Assembly (NCBI GenBank): GCA_022829145.1 | Contig: CM040742.1 | Span: forward strand, 13,124,131-13,188,130 | DNA from: Albula goreensis | Taxonomy: Eukaryota; Chordata; Actinopteri; Albuliformes; Albulidae | Direction: 5' to 3' | Length of the DNA stretch: 64,000 bases | Shown here: positions 54,613-64,000 of the stretch, piece after piece | Position numbering within the stretch: the stretch's first letter is position 1 | How the letters are laid out: every line of letters begins with the position of its first letter | Program-made: the position numbers and the translations under genes | The notes under the pieces: generated by a model | Told to the model about the DNA's origin: nothing | Seen by the model: the letters and a program-made list of their open reading frames with translations, nothing else | Databases searched by the model: none

Positions 54613-54750
54613 GACATCATAATGCGCATGTCTTTGTCTGTTTACGTGACATCATAATGCACGGGTCAAAGTCTGTCTGTGTGTGACATAATAATTCATT
54701 GGTCAAGTTCTGTCTGTGTGCCATCATAATCGTCAGGTCAGAAGGTGTAA
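54613..54750. repeat. 36-37-bp degenerate minisatellite with TGACATCA cores
   Basis: Units start at 54613, 54648, 54685 and 54722. Each opens with GACATCATAATGC or a near form and ends near GTCTGTCTGTGTGT. The first two start with TGACATCA, one base off the CRE TGACGTCA. About 3.5 diverged units are visible. Confidence 0.75.
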
Positions 54751-56170
54751 AAGTGCAGGGGAAGGTAGTTCTCAAGAGCAGTTCTCAACGGATGCCTTTT
54801 TTCTGCACAAATTAACTGCCATGTGGAGCATGGAAGGCAAAATATGATGTTGGGAAATCAAAGCTTCAATAACTTCTACTGTAGGTAGAAGGTAAAGTAA
54901 AACTGACCAACATTGACTTGGTTGAACAGATCAAAAGCATGTTTGGCAGCAGCACAATCAGTGGGTGAAGCATGTGCAAGGTCCTCCCATTCTGAGTTTC
55001 CTGAATCCTTGCACTCTCAACACTGGGGAATGGATTTTTGCTTTGCTATCATTTGTCTCCATGTCCTCTGTTTGTTCTCCTACCTTTGTCTTATTTTTAT
55101 CTGCAAAAGAAGTTGTGACACCAGGGCAAACATTAGCATGTCTGCTTTCTTGACAGATGCAGCAATAGCATTCTGATGTAACCACTTTTGGTTTTTTTTT
55201 AGAGAATGGTTTGTGTAAACCTAAAGGTGTTGGGCAAAAGAACACAAGAAAGAGGAGCTGATTACAGTTCACTCACTGGCGTCACGGTAATGCATGTAAA
55301 GGATCACAAAGCAAATTCACCAGCCTTTGTGTACCCGTTACAGAATAACAGACAGCTTCTGTTCCTTTGGTCGTTAATCTCCCGCAGTCGACACTTCACA
55401 AGTAGACCACACTGAAGCTACGCAAACAGAAACAATAGAAAACACTTTTGTGCTTTTTCTAATCCCCCCCCTTATTTAAAACGCAGAACAAAAGGGCCAT
55501 GCTCTGTTCATGCGGCGAAACTATCACTGAGATCTGCACTGGCAGATCGGTCTGCAGAAAGAGACAAGCTGCTGCAGGCACTGGTGCTGTCTGCCAGATC
55601 ATCGCACAGAAGAATAAATTAAATAAATAATTAAATCCAGGCCAGGTTCATCCTTGAGTTTTGTGACAATGGTAATATCTTTAGACAGGATATGGAGAAA
55701 CATTGTAATACAACATTGTTGAGTAACACTGTGGAGTAATGCCACAGTAACATTGTGGTTGTAACTTTGCAGGATTACTCTGTAACACTGTAGTGTAATG
55801 CTTTTGTTTTCGTCTAACACATGGTGCAGGAAGCTGCCTGATGTTCCCGCCCAAAAAAAAAAAACAAAAACCTGGATCACAACACAGCTCAGCGGACGAC
55901 TGTGGAGACACGTTTTTCCCTTTTTATGTTTGTGTGGCTGAAGCCGACTGATTGATTGCAGGCAGTGCGGCAGCAGTCTACAGCAGACGGTGTGTCTGTA
56001 TGATCCCTCCGACAGCCCATTCAGGGTGTGATGGATGTCATGCTTACCTTGGGCTGAGTGTTCTGCACGGCGTCCCCCAAGGGCCCATTCTTAAAAAGTG
56101 ACACATGGAGAGTGTTTCTTCCTCTTTTTTTCCTCCTCCTTTTTTTCCTCAGGAGTGTATTTTCCTCCCG
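54751..56170. other. Stretch without recognised genes, part CNE-like
   Basis: Mixed sequence. 55265-55420 is CpG-containing and clean. Near 55675-55800 the words TAACACTGTGGAGTAATG, 'TAACATTGTGGTTGTAAC' and 'TAACACTGTAGTGTAATGC' make a loose tandem repeat of about 30-40 bases. No gene recognised. Confidence 0.35.
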
Positions 56171-56580
56171 TCTCCAAAACTGAAAGACAATGGGAGATTC
56201 GATTCACTCCGAGGCCTCCAGGTTCTTAACTCCTCGTAGCACCTTGCTGTCGGCTTTCAATGGAGGTGTTATTTATGGAAGTGGTGGGGGGAGGCAAGGA
56301 GGGAGGGTGGTGGGGGGTGCACAAGGCAAAAGTGTGTCTTTACGGCCTAGCTCAGCCCCCCTGGTGAGGTGAAGACTGGAAGTAATGGTTTTCATTTCAT
56401 CATAATGCCAGGGGGGTCAGGAGTCGGCCGGGCAGCCGGGGCTCAGAGGGGGGGCTCCACCTTCATTACAGGAGCACTGCGGGGCCCCCTACCTCCTGGA
56501 GGAATTCATTACCGTTGCCCCGGCATCACCAGGGGGTACCGGCCCCCTCACACTGATTAATGAGCCATCACACCCACTTA
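56170..56580. promoter_or_regulatory. Candidate conserved non-coding block
   Basis: 'ATTCGATTCACTCCGAGGCC' near 56196, 'TCAATGGAGGTGTTATTTAT' near 56257, GGAATTCATTACCGTTGCCC near 56501 and 'ACACTGATTAATGAGCC' near 56549, with G-rich segments between. Read as a possible CNE pair. Confidence 0.35.
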
Positions 56581-56799
56581 CAGCTCTCAGGTACCATCAC
56601 TGGAGCACTTCCACATCTCTCCTTCCATCGCCCAGCAGAAAAGGAGATCTGTTTTTAAGATCGTCTGCTATGAATGCAGTCTGGGGGAGCAGAGGTCTGT
56701 TTTCCTGAGGAAATTGCCATTCTTTAAATTAAATTTTAGAGATATCAACTCGATCTTCCCCTCTGTTTCCTTCTTCCTGCCCCCCCGCACCACCAGCAG

Positions 56800-57150
56800 C
56801 ACATAGTCTTTGTGCTTTGACCTGTATTTTTGTTTCGTTATGGATAAGCGAGAGCACCGGAGTGGAAGTGGCTTTGTTGTGTATGCAATGTCCTGTTCAG
56901 GGGAGAAGAGCTCATAAGCTTTCCCCCTTCATCTTCACAAACTGTGAGGCCTGTGCGAGCGAAGAGGACAGCTGGCTGCGAGTTGTCACGTTCCAGCCAT
57001 AGCAATTCCAATGATGGTGCTTCTTTTTCAGACCTCAAATGTAGTAAAGAAATGGAAATGAAAAAACAACCACATTTTTTAAATTGCAGAAGAAGTCATT
57101 TAATTATGTATGAGCATTCAGATAATGAAATGGGTTTTACAGAAAAAAAA
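56800..57150. promoter_or_regulatory. Candidate conserved non-coding block
   Basis: CpG-containing sequence at 56835-57000 passes into AT-rich 'GAAGTCATTTAATTATGTA' near 57092 with a TTTAATTA word. Frames of 66-99 codons have no recognised pattern. Weak call. Confidence 0.3.
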
Positions 57151-58639
57151 TCTATGGAATATATATTGTTAGATTCTGTTTTTCAAGTACTCCATATATT
57201 TGCAATCATACAGCAACATCTTGCACAATCACTGCATTGTTGAACCTTTATTAATGCAGTGTTCCATTATATAAACTGTCCTGTTACTACTGCTTCACTG
57301 AGATATGATGTACTGTAGTGTATTTCTGTAAGGGTGTGTGTGTCTTCCAAACACTGTATGACTGGAGGGTGGGGGAGGGTGGTTGGGGGGGCAAAGTCAA
57401 GGACAACCAATTTGTCCTGACATGTAAATTAATTTGAGGCATTAATATGTGTATGGCGCAATGGAAATGAAAGTAATTAAGGTGATAGATTGAGAATAGA
57501 ACAGAGGTAGATGTGTCTCAGACACTACACCTGAGCTTGGGCGTCTTAGCATGTCTGGAGATGGGGGAAGAAATGAACTGCAGGTTTCCCTTAATGAAAC
57601 CAGGGGACTCAGGAACAAACATTTACTGATTTGAAACTGATTAGCTTCAAGGAGGCAAGGTACAAAAATGTACTTCATTTCATAATCAGTTCAAACCTGT
57701 TTTTGATTGTCTTTCATGATTAATTCGTGTGTAGGTTTAAACTGATTTGAGGCGATTCCTTTTTCCCTTGATTACAGTTAACATGATGGGCTTACCTTAG
57801 GCTTAATGCAAACCATCTTATCTTTATTAAAACAAAATCTTTACCAAATGGCAGTATTTATAGTAAAATATATTATTTAATATCAGCCATCAAAAAAAAA
57901 AACAGCCTCTTAAGACAGATTCTCATGTACACTGGAAACGTGTAATAATGGTATCAAATATTACAAAACCACCTCAGGACAAACGTCAGTTTGATCATAC
58001 TCTTAACCAAACTAACATTGCAAGAGGTAATTTCATTTTCCTCACAAAATCAGCAGGATGTACAATTACATTCCTTGACAAATATGGCCGTTCCCTTTAT
58101 TGCTTGAATAAAGAGGAGTCGAGGCTAAGGTTTGTTTAACATTTCATTTTCAGAAGACATTTCATTTTCTTTCACAGCTGTTTGAGTCGCCCTAGTAACA
58201 ATAAAACGGTCCTCCGTGCCTGAGTATGCTACCTCCCTCGTAAAGAGGAGATGGGTTTCTCCATACATGTGCACATGGAGTGTGAACCTGTATGAACTTT
58301 ATCTAATGGTGTCGTTTAGATGAGGGATGCTGGAGAGACACACCACAGCCATATCATCTCTGTCATCTTCCCAGACACAGGAAAACGGGCCGTGAATCTC
58401 AATGTCCACTCATTTTATTGCAACGTGCCAGACTCGCGCCCCTACATATACTGCCTTATTTTCTTCTCAGTAGCTCTGTCTTTCAATCCGTCTGTTGTCT
58501 ATTAAATTTTTCAGTTCATGGACATAGATATTAAGGTACCAGTACCTTATAATGTAATCACATTGTGTAAGTCCTTATGTAAGTGCCCTATTATGGTCCT
58601 ATCTAATGTTCCTGTTGAACAAAAAGACACACACAGACT
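57151..58639. other. AT-rich stretch without recognised genes
   Basis: AT-rich sequence with a G-rich segment at 57365-57391. Homeodomain-type words occur near 57425-57480. No gene or repeat family recognised. Confidence 0.4.
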
Positions 58640-58730
58640 GGGATTCAGTTAAAAACACTTTGTCTGTTGAAGGACACATGCAACTCAGTCAAAACAGACT
58701 TTTTAAAGTTATATGCTGTTCTCCTGTAGG
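58640..58730 (+). repeat. Dispersed repeat family R4, longer copy
   Basis: CTGGGATTCAGTTAAAAACA, CTTTGTCTGTTGAAGGACAC and then CAGTCAAAACAGACTTT, the 17-base word shared exactly with 12905. The CTGGGATT start is shared as well. Confidence 0.5.
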
Positions 58731-60437
58731 ATTAAAATAAGTCATTCATTAAGATGTGTTTGCATGTCTCCAATAAAATACAAAGATACATACTCAAAGT
58801 AATTTAGTAATGTAATGCACTTGTCTGTTTTAATTGAATTGTCTTTAAAAACAATAAATGTGTTTGACTGAATAGGAGGCATGTACTGATCAGTAAAGCC
58901 TGCATGGGCACGTTTATGAAAGGAAATGAAGTGTAGTCCCAGCATTGGCCTCACTAAGCAACCTTACATCCAGTCACGACTTTGTAAATGAGCTTCTCCC
59001 TGTCAACAGACAGCACAAATATAATTCTGGATATGCAGTATCTGAACAGAACTTTTGCATTTACAAAACGCAAAAACTAAAAAAACGCCATGATGTAAAG
59101 CTGTGGCACAAATTATTAACTGTGGTACAGTTAAGCTTTTAAGAGACAGGTTAAGATGTGTGTAATGTGAGCTTAAACTGTGTGGACTATAAGAGCTTCA
59201 TACTCCAGCGGGATTTTAACTGTGAGCTAGATTAAATTTCCAGTCCAGTGTGTAATGCTGTTTTGTGTTGTCTTTTAATGAACCCAGGAAAATGAGGTCA
59301 ATTGATCAGCTGGGTTTCTAAATAAACTGAATGAAACATCTCTTTCACCATCTGTGATAATGCATAGTGACTGTCTGTTCTTTATTTGGAGGGAGCATGA
59401 CCTGACACCACGAAAGGGAAAGCTGAAACAGGGATCATGTGATCACCAATTTACCAAATTATTCGGCTCAATTAACTAATTAGCCATCATAACCAACACT
59501 CGTTATGTTGCAGACACAGGTTTCACTCAGGGAGAGTCTTCATTTGTCCTTCATTATTATATTGTGAAATGTGGGTAATACGTCAGATAACCTGAGTGAT
59601 CCGGCTAATGATATAATTAGGAGTACAGGTTGACCAGATGTGGCCCTCTCTACCCTACCCTAAGTTCGGATCCATAAATATGGGCATGGCATATATGGAA
59701 TAATCATGTGAACACATACATCGACTAAGAATTTACATTTTTTTTACCACTAAAGTGAGGTACTCCTTCAGCTTTTTAAGACTATAAGTGGCCAGGAATA
59801 CTAAAATAAAATAGGACTACACAATAAGAATAGTAAGATTTCCTCTGAGAATGTGACCAGGGTCAGAGCAGCTGCATCCCTGCTGTGGCATTCAGGGCTA
59901 CAGTGCTGTCGCCAAATGGCAACAACGTGAGGATCTTTGTATCTCCTCAGATCTGACTCAGAACAGTATGATAATACTGCACTGCACACTGCCTAATTAC
60001 AGAGCTATTCAGTATTTCATACGTTTAAACGTTTGTTGGACAGTTTGAACGAAACCTTTGGTACTGAGCTGTGTATGTAGCTTTGGGCGGGCTCAGTAAG
60101 GACAGCAGACCTGTCATTCCATTCCATTCGCTGCGCGATGTGTTTGTACTGGTAGTGAATGCTATGACTTCACTGTGATTTCACTGAGAACGGCTCACAG
60201 TGATAATACAACCAGGGCACTCTCTCGAGCACTCCATTCCATTAACGTGACGTTTCTGGTCCTTTGATGGTTCGCATTCAGTTATGTTTTCTGAGCCTGA
60301 GAGATAATGATAAAACTCCTCCAATCTAATGATAAAATTCTCCTCCTATCCACTCAGTACATTGGCACTGTGTCTCCTGGAAATTTTGCATTCAGTGCAG
60401 TGTGTAGGCTCTAACCTTGTCTCCTGATTGCATCATT

Positions 60438-60440
<3 letters not shown>
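58731..60440. other. AT-rich stretch without recognised genes
   Basis: AT-rich, mostly single-copy looking. No frame above about 70 codons. No repeat family recognised. Confidence 0.4.
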
Positions 60441-60469
<29 letters not shown>

Positions 60470-60470
60470 A
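60440..60470. repeat. Short GT microsatellite
   Basis: About fourteen GT units in a nearly pure run. Confidence 0.93.
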
Positions 60471-60665
60471 GCTTTAGCTTTGGTTCCTCTTAAATCCATA
60501 TAACAACAGCACAAGGCCACCTCAGTTGGCTTTGTGCTGTTCCTTTCAGGAATGAAATACATTATCATAACATTTTACATCAAGGTGAGAATAATAGATA
60601 TTGCAACAATTCACAGTTTATGGACAAATATGCAAACATTGTTGGGTTTAGTTATTGCAACAATA

Positions 60666-60772
60666 GGGCCAGTTCCCAGGTAGGGCATTGCCACTGTATC
60701 CTTGATGGAGGTACCCAACCCAGAATGCCTCATTAAAGTATCCAGCTGTACACATTTCTGTCAATCAATCCA
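60666..60772 (+). repeat. tRNA-derived SINE fragment
   Basis: 'GGGCCAGTTCCCAGGTAGGG', 'CATTGCCACTGTATCCTTGA', 'GGAGGTACCCAACCCAGAAT' and 'CATTAAAGTATCCAGCTGTA' follow the family order from box B onward. Head and tail are missing. Confidence 0.68.
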
Positions 60773-61387
60773 GTAGTTGAGGTCACAGATTTGTTGCCTA
60801 AAACTGGTGAAGAAGCTCTGTATGTGAACCATTCAGCCCTTACTTTTCACATGAAAATGTTTTGAGCGTGAAGTGGAACAACTTTGCACTGATATTGTTT
60901 GGTAACCACAGGAAGCAAAATCTGAATGCAGCATGTCAGAGTTCCATCCTGAATTAGTATTCATATCCAGAAAAGCATGGCTACAACATCTTCCCTGAAA
61001 TGAGCAGTCCATTATCTGTGGTCCAGCCGGCTTCAACGCCAAATGGCCATTTGAAATTCAAAGCATTTCTCAAAGGATGTCATTGAAACGATTGCATTGT
61101 CAGGAACATTGATGATGTCACTTTCCGATGAAAAGCACTTTCTCATCTCTGACAGGGGTCACTGTGCACAGAGAGCTTATTAACGTCTAAAAATTGTATT
61201 ACTGTCGTCTTCTTTCGCTCTCTTTGACCTTCTCTGATTTTGAAGATGGGGTGGAAAATAGCCCATACTCCTCTTCATGTTGATGAGGTGGAAGAGGTGG
61301 CAGTGGACCAAAAGGGGGCGGTCTTCCCTCTGATCCACACATAAATCAAATATCCCAGCATGGTGATGGGGACACTGTGCTGTAGAA
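60773..61387. other. Stretch without recognised genes
   Basis: Mixed sequence; no gene or repeat family recognised. Confidence 0.4.
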
Positions 61388-61640
61388 GGTGCCATGCGAG
61401 GGATGAGTTGTCAAACCAGCATCCTGGCTCACTGTGGTCATTAAAGAATCTATGGTACTTCTCTCTGGTCTAATTCCTACAAAAATTGACCAAATTATGG
61501 ACCTAATTATCCCTTCCATCTAACCGGCTATTGCAGTCTCATGAATTGTCTACACACTTTGATTCCCTAAGTCATTGATGCAGAAGAGAGCCAAGGTCTT
61601 ACTTAACCTACCCTGACGATCTATGATGAGATTGCCTGGA
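61388..61640 (+). repeat. Dispersed repeat family R3, copy 2
   Basis: GGGATGAGTTGTCAAACCAG, 'CATCCTGGCTCACTGTGGTC', 'ATTAAAGAATCTATGGTACT' and TTGACCAAATTATGGACC follow the order seen at 26195 (GAGACATTAAACTGAG, CACAGTGGTCATTAAAGATC, CTGGTCAAATT). It is more decayed than the first copy. The 3' limit is uncertain. Confidence 0.55.
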
Positions 61641-61879
61641 AATAATGGCCTGTTCTCGTCTTAATTGTTCTCATGTTCCACCTTGTAAAATAAGGGCAAA
61701 ATAGAAAACACATTCTTTATGCATTCCCCCTTTGCTCAGGGCTGGTCACTGCTTTTGTTGGCACATGCATATTGAAACACACTCTGGCTGCAGTGCTAAA
61801 CCATAATCACTAACTGCTTCAGATCTAAAGTAGCTGAAAGTATAGTCAGTTCCTTCTGAAAGAGCCCCTTCACTGATTT

Positions 61880-62370
61880 TTTATTGATGCGGAGCAGTCT
61901 GCAGGTGAATCCCGTGTTATTGGCAGGCGCCTGAAAACTCAACATGCTTCAGTTCCCTCGAAATCCACCTAATTAGTGGCGACTGATCCGATCGCGGCAT
62001 CACCACAAAGCCAGGGATCCTCCATCTTGTGTCTTTTCAACATGCCGTCTTTAATGTGGACGCTCAATGGTGCCCCACCGCAGGGGTGTTCATTTGAGAG
62101 ATCTCTCCTGCCTCTCATTTGTCTTCAGACTTCCTGCTTCCACTCTGTGCCATGTTGCTTCTTGAGGTTTCAGAAAGTGGTTTGGCAGTGGTCATTTTTT
62201 AATTCTTTTGAATGGTTAGCCTCTGGTCAATAACCTCTGATTCAGTGTCTCTCTCTCTCTCTCTCTCTCTCATTGTGTTAAAGTGTCCCCTCTCTCATCC
62301 TCCTTACAGTCTTAATTAGTCGCCGTTGAAACATTGTTCAGCTCTCAAGCTAAGAGCCCATTTTTCTCTC
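61880..62370. promoter_or_regulatory. Candidate conserved non-coding block
   Basis: 'TTTTTATTGATGCGGAGCAG' near 61879, 'CCACCTAATTAGTGGCGAC' near 61966 and 'CAGTCTTAATTAGTCGCCG' near 62307 lie in clean sequence, with a CT run at 62252-62270 between. TAATTAG sites recur. Read as a possible CNE. Confidence 0.4.
62252..62271. repeat. Short CT microsatellite
   Basis: Ten CT units in a pure run. Confidence 0.9.
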
Positions 62371-62640
62371 GCCTTCGCCCAGAGCACGGCTCGTACGGAT
62401 TTCATGTTCATGCCCATCGGTCATTGCTACCGCGAAGGAAGGCTGGAGACGGCTTCCTTTTGAGACGGCGGTAATCAGCCACACGCTTGTCTGCGGCGGG
62501 AGATAATGGCTCGCCTGGAGTGCCGTGTCAGTGTGCTCAAGCGTCGACGGCGGATACCCGCCGCGGCTGCCGGAGACCAGTGGCAGAGGTCGGGCTGAAT
62601 CGTTTTAGCGCCGTGACCGGACACCGTTTCCCGTCTGTCT
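62370..62640. promoter_or_regulatory. CpG-island-like block
   Basis: By eye about thirty CpG dinucleotides fall between 62370 and 62640, by far the densest CpG stretch in the window. It holds GTCGACGGCGGATACCCGCC and ACCCGCCGCGGCTGCCGG. Overlapping frames on both strands (93 and 127 codons) follow from the GC richness and have no recognised domain. It may be a promoter of an unseen transcript or a CpG-rich regulatory element. Confidence 0.5.
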
Positions 62641-62780
62641 GGCAGGGCAGGTTGCAGGGAGGAAAATATGTAAATGCATTCTGTGTCCATGGGAATAAAA
62701 ACATAAATGATGGAGGAGATGAATCTGCAACAGTTTTCAATCCATTCATGAGCTTTTACATTATTTAAGGCACTGAATAT
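62641..62780. promoter_or_regulatory. Candidate conserved non-coding block beside the CpG block
   Basis: 'GGAAAATATGTAAATGCATT' and 'CATTCATGAGCTTTTACATT' near 62661-62765 lie in clean AT-rich sequence directly after the CpG-rich block. POU/octamer-like words (ATGTAAAT, ATGCAT) are present. Confidence 0.4.
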
Positions 62781-62997
62781 GGATGGGGAAAAAAAGGACG
62801 TGTGACACAGGGAAAGAATTTTTACCACTGGTGGTTTGCTAGTCCTGGAGACCATCAATAAATCTGGCTGGTCCTGATTTGTTTATGTTGCAGAAACAGT
62901 TGGTAAAAGGTGGTTAAAGGGAAGGGAACAAAACACAGTAGTAACAAGACCTAGCTGTGCCTTTATTCGGTTTTGGGGTGGAGGGGAATTTCTGCAT

Positions 62998-63295
62998 TTA
63001 CATTTAAGCATTTGGCAGACACTCCTGTCCAAAGTAGCTTGCAGTAGTGCATTCAATAAGCAAGAGCAGCCAAGGTGATACCAAATTATCAGAGCCACAA
63101 CTGATTACAGTCATCCATTAACCTACATGACATCCTCAACTGCTTTTATTAGGTGCAACAAGAACAATAGTCACTTTAGTTTACAGGGTACAGTGAGGTA
63201 GAGGAGAAGATGTTGAGTGTTTAGGATTAGATGGGACCAGAGGCAATTTAAACAGATATGTTTTCAGTTTGTGACGGATCTAGAGAGTAAAAACA
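62998..63295 (-). repeat. L2-clade LINE 3' tail and adjoining sequence, reversed
   Basis: 'CATTTACATTTAAGCATTTG' then GCAGACACTCCTGTCC and AAAGTAGCTTGCAGTAG is the complement of the tail seen at 28930. It continues through 'GGGACCAGAGGCAATTTAAA' and CAGATATGTTTTCAGTTTGT, which from memory belongs to a common fish repeat sharing this tail. No reverse transcriptase frame remains. Confidence 0.6.
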
Positions 63296-64000
63296 GAATT
63301 ACTAAATATGCACACACCCTAAGCCAAACAAAAAACATGTTTTGATGAATTACTATGAAATGGTGAGTGTAATTAAACAATGTTTCTCTTTTTTTTCTGG
63401 AGCCTAAAGCACATATTTTATGTCACCTGTGTTTTATCACTGACAAACAATGTAGTCAAGACAAACAAATGAGTGCACCTCTGGCAAATAAAGATTTATT
63501 ATTTCACTCTCAACTGCACGTTGGCTAGGAAAAACAGCCACTGCTCATGCGACGGAATAAAGCCAGACTCATTTTTTAACACCTCATTGAAAGGTGGGGG
63601 TGTGTGGGGGGGTTCCCCCCCTCCAGTTTTAAATTACCAGGAGGTGAGAAGTCAGATATAAGAACAGCGTCAGTGAAATTAACATTATCTTTAAAAAAAC
63701 ATCACTCACAGAACTCAGGACAGTTGGCATACAACAATGAGGTAGGGTTCCATTTGGATGGAATACGGATCGCTGAAGGGTTGAGTTAAGAATCAGGCGG
63801 AGCGCTTTGTGAAAAACACCTGTGCTCCTGTCTGTTCATGGTTTGCCCTGGATGTCTGAGGACTCGATGCAGGTGTTTCTCATCACGTCCCCGATGTGAG
63901 CTCTTAGCCCTGGCGGCTGGAGCCTGGCTTGTAGGTCAAATGAGATAAGCAAGGAAACATTTGTCCTTGTATTAGAATGGACTTCTCTCTGAAGGAGTGG
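63296..64000. other. Stretch without recognised genes
   Basis: Mixed sequence with a G/C run near 63594-63624. Parts after 63780 are clean and may be conserved. No gene or repeat family recognised. Confidence 0.4.

Noticed and set aside
62475-62858. 127-codon minus-strand frame over the CpG-rich block
   Set aside because: An overlapping 93-codon frame is open on the other strand, as expected for GC-rich DNA; no domain recognised.

Overview
This window looks like non-coding vertebrate DNA, most likely from a ray-finned fish. The reasons are: no open reading frame that reads as a known protein family; about a dozen CA/GT microsatellites; and many decayed copies of tRNA-derived SINEs with an L2-clade tail (stem-loop region ending near 'GCGTCTGCTAAATGCC', then TGTAA-like repeats). 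Such tails are known from eel UnaL2/UnaSINE and many other teleost families. Several other dispersed families here (hAT-like MITEs, a 'GAGCCRAAYGGCCTGTTCTC' family, a 'GTGGTCATTAAAGAT' family) match, from memory, repeats widespread in fish, especially early-branching teleosts such as tarpon and eels. That placement is inference and was not tested by any search. I see no protein-coding exon, tRNA gene, rRNA gene, CRISPR array, operon or virus-like element that I would defend. Layout: repeats and low-complexity tracts alternate with blocks of clean, moderately AT-rich, non-repetitive sequence dense in homeodomain-type (TAATTA), octamer, nuclear-receptor and E-box words. The repeat-rich parts are about 1-13 kb (two minisatellites' worth of tandem sequence, SINEs, CA arrays), 16.5-18.8 kb (31-bp minisatellite, a pure AT array, a SINE), 28-32.2 kb (SINE, MITE, a 943-bp GT array followed by a 20-bp minisatellite), 37.7-40 kb, 41.4-42.4 kb and 52-55 kb. 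The clean blocks, which I read as candidate conserved non-coding elements (CNEs), lie mainly at 14.4-15.4, 19.4-25.4, 32.2-32.7, 34.9-37.3, 40.5-41.4, 42.5-44.6, 46.2-47.9, 49.1-51.4, 55-57 and 61.9-62.8 kb. The whole is best read as a regulatory landscape: a gene desert or a very large intron of a developmental gene that lies outside the window. The most interesting internal signal is a pair of related elements 16 kb apart (24827-25037 and 41261-41405). They share two exact 16-base words in the same order and orientation plus several shorter collinear words, with diverged spacing between them. This looks like an old duplicated enhancer pair inside one landscape, not a recent transposon copy. 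Other points of note are three dispersed repeat families that can be built from the window alone (R1, R2, R4), a two-variant 16-bp minisatellite beside a tRNA-like SINE head, a 31-bp minisatellite with a doubled A-B-A pattern bracketed by inverted repeats, a strong small hairpin near 4.1 kb, and a CpG-island-like block near 62.5 kb.
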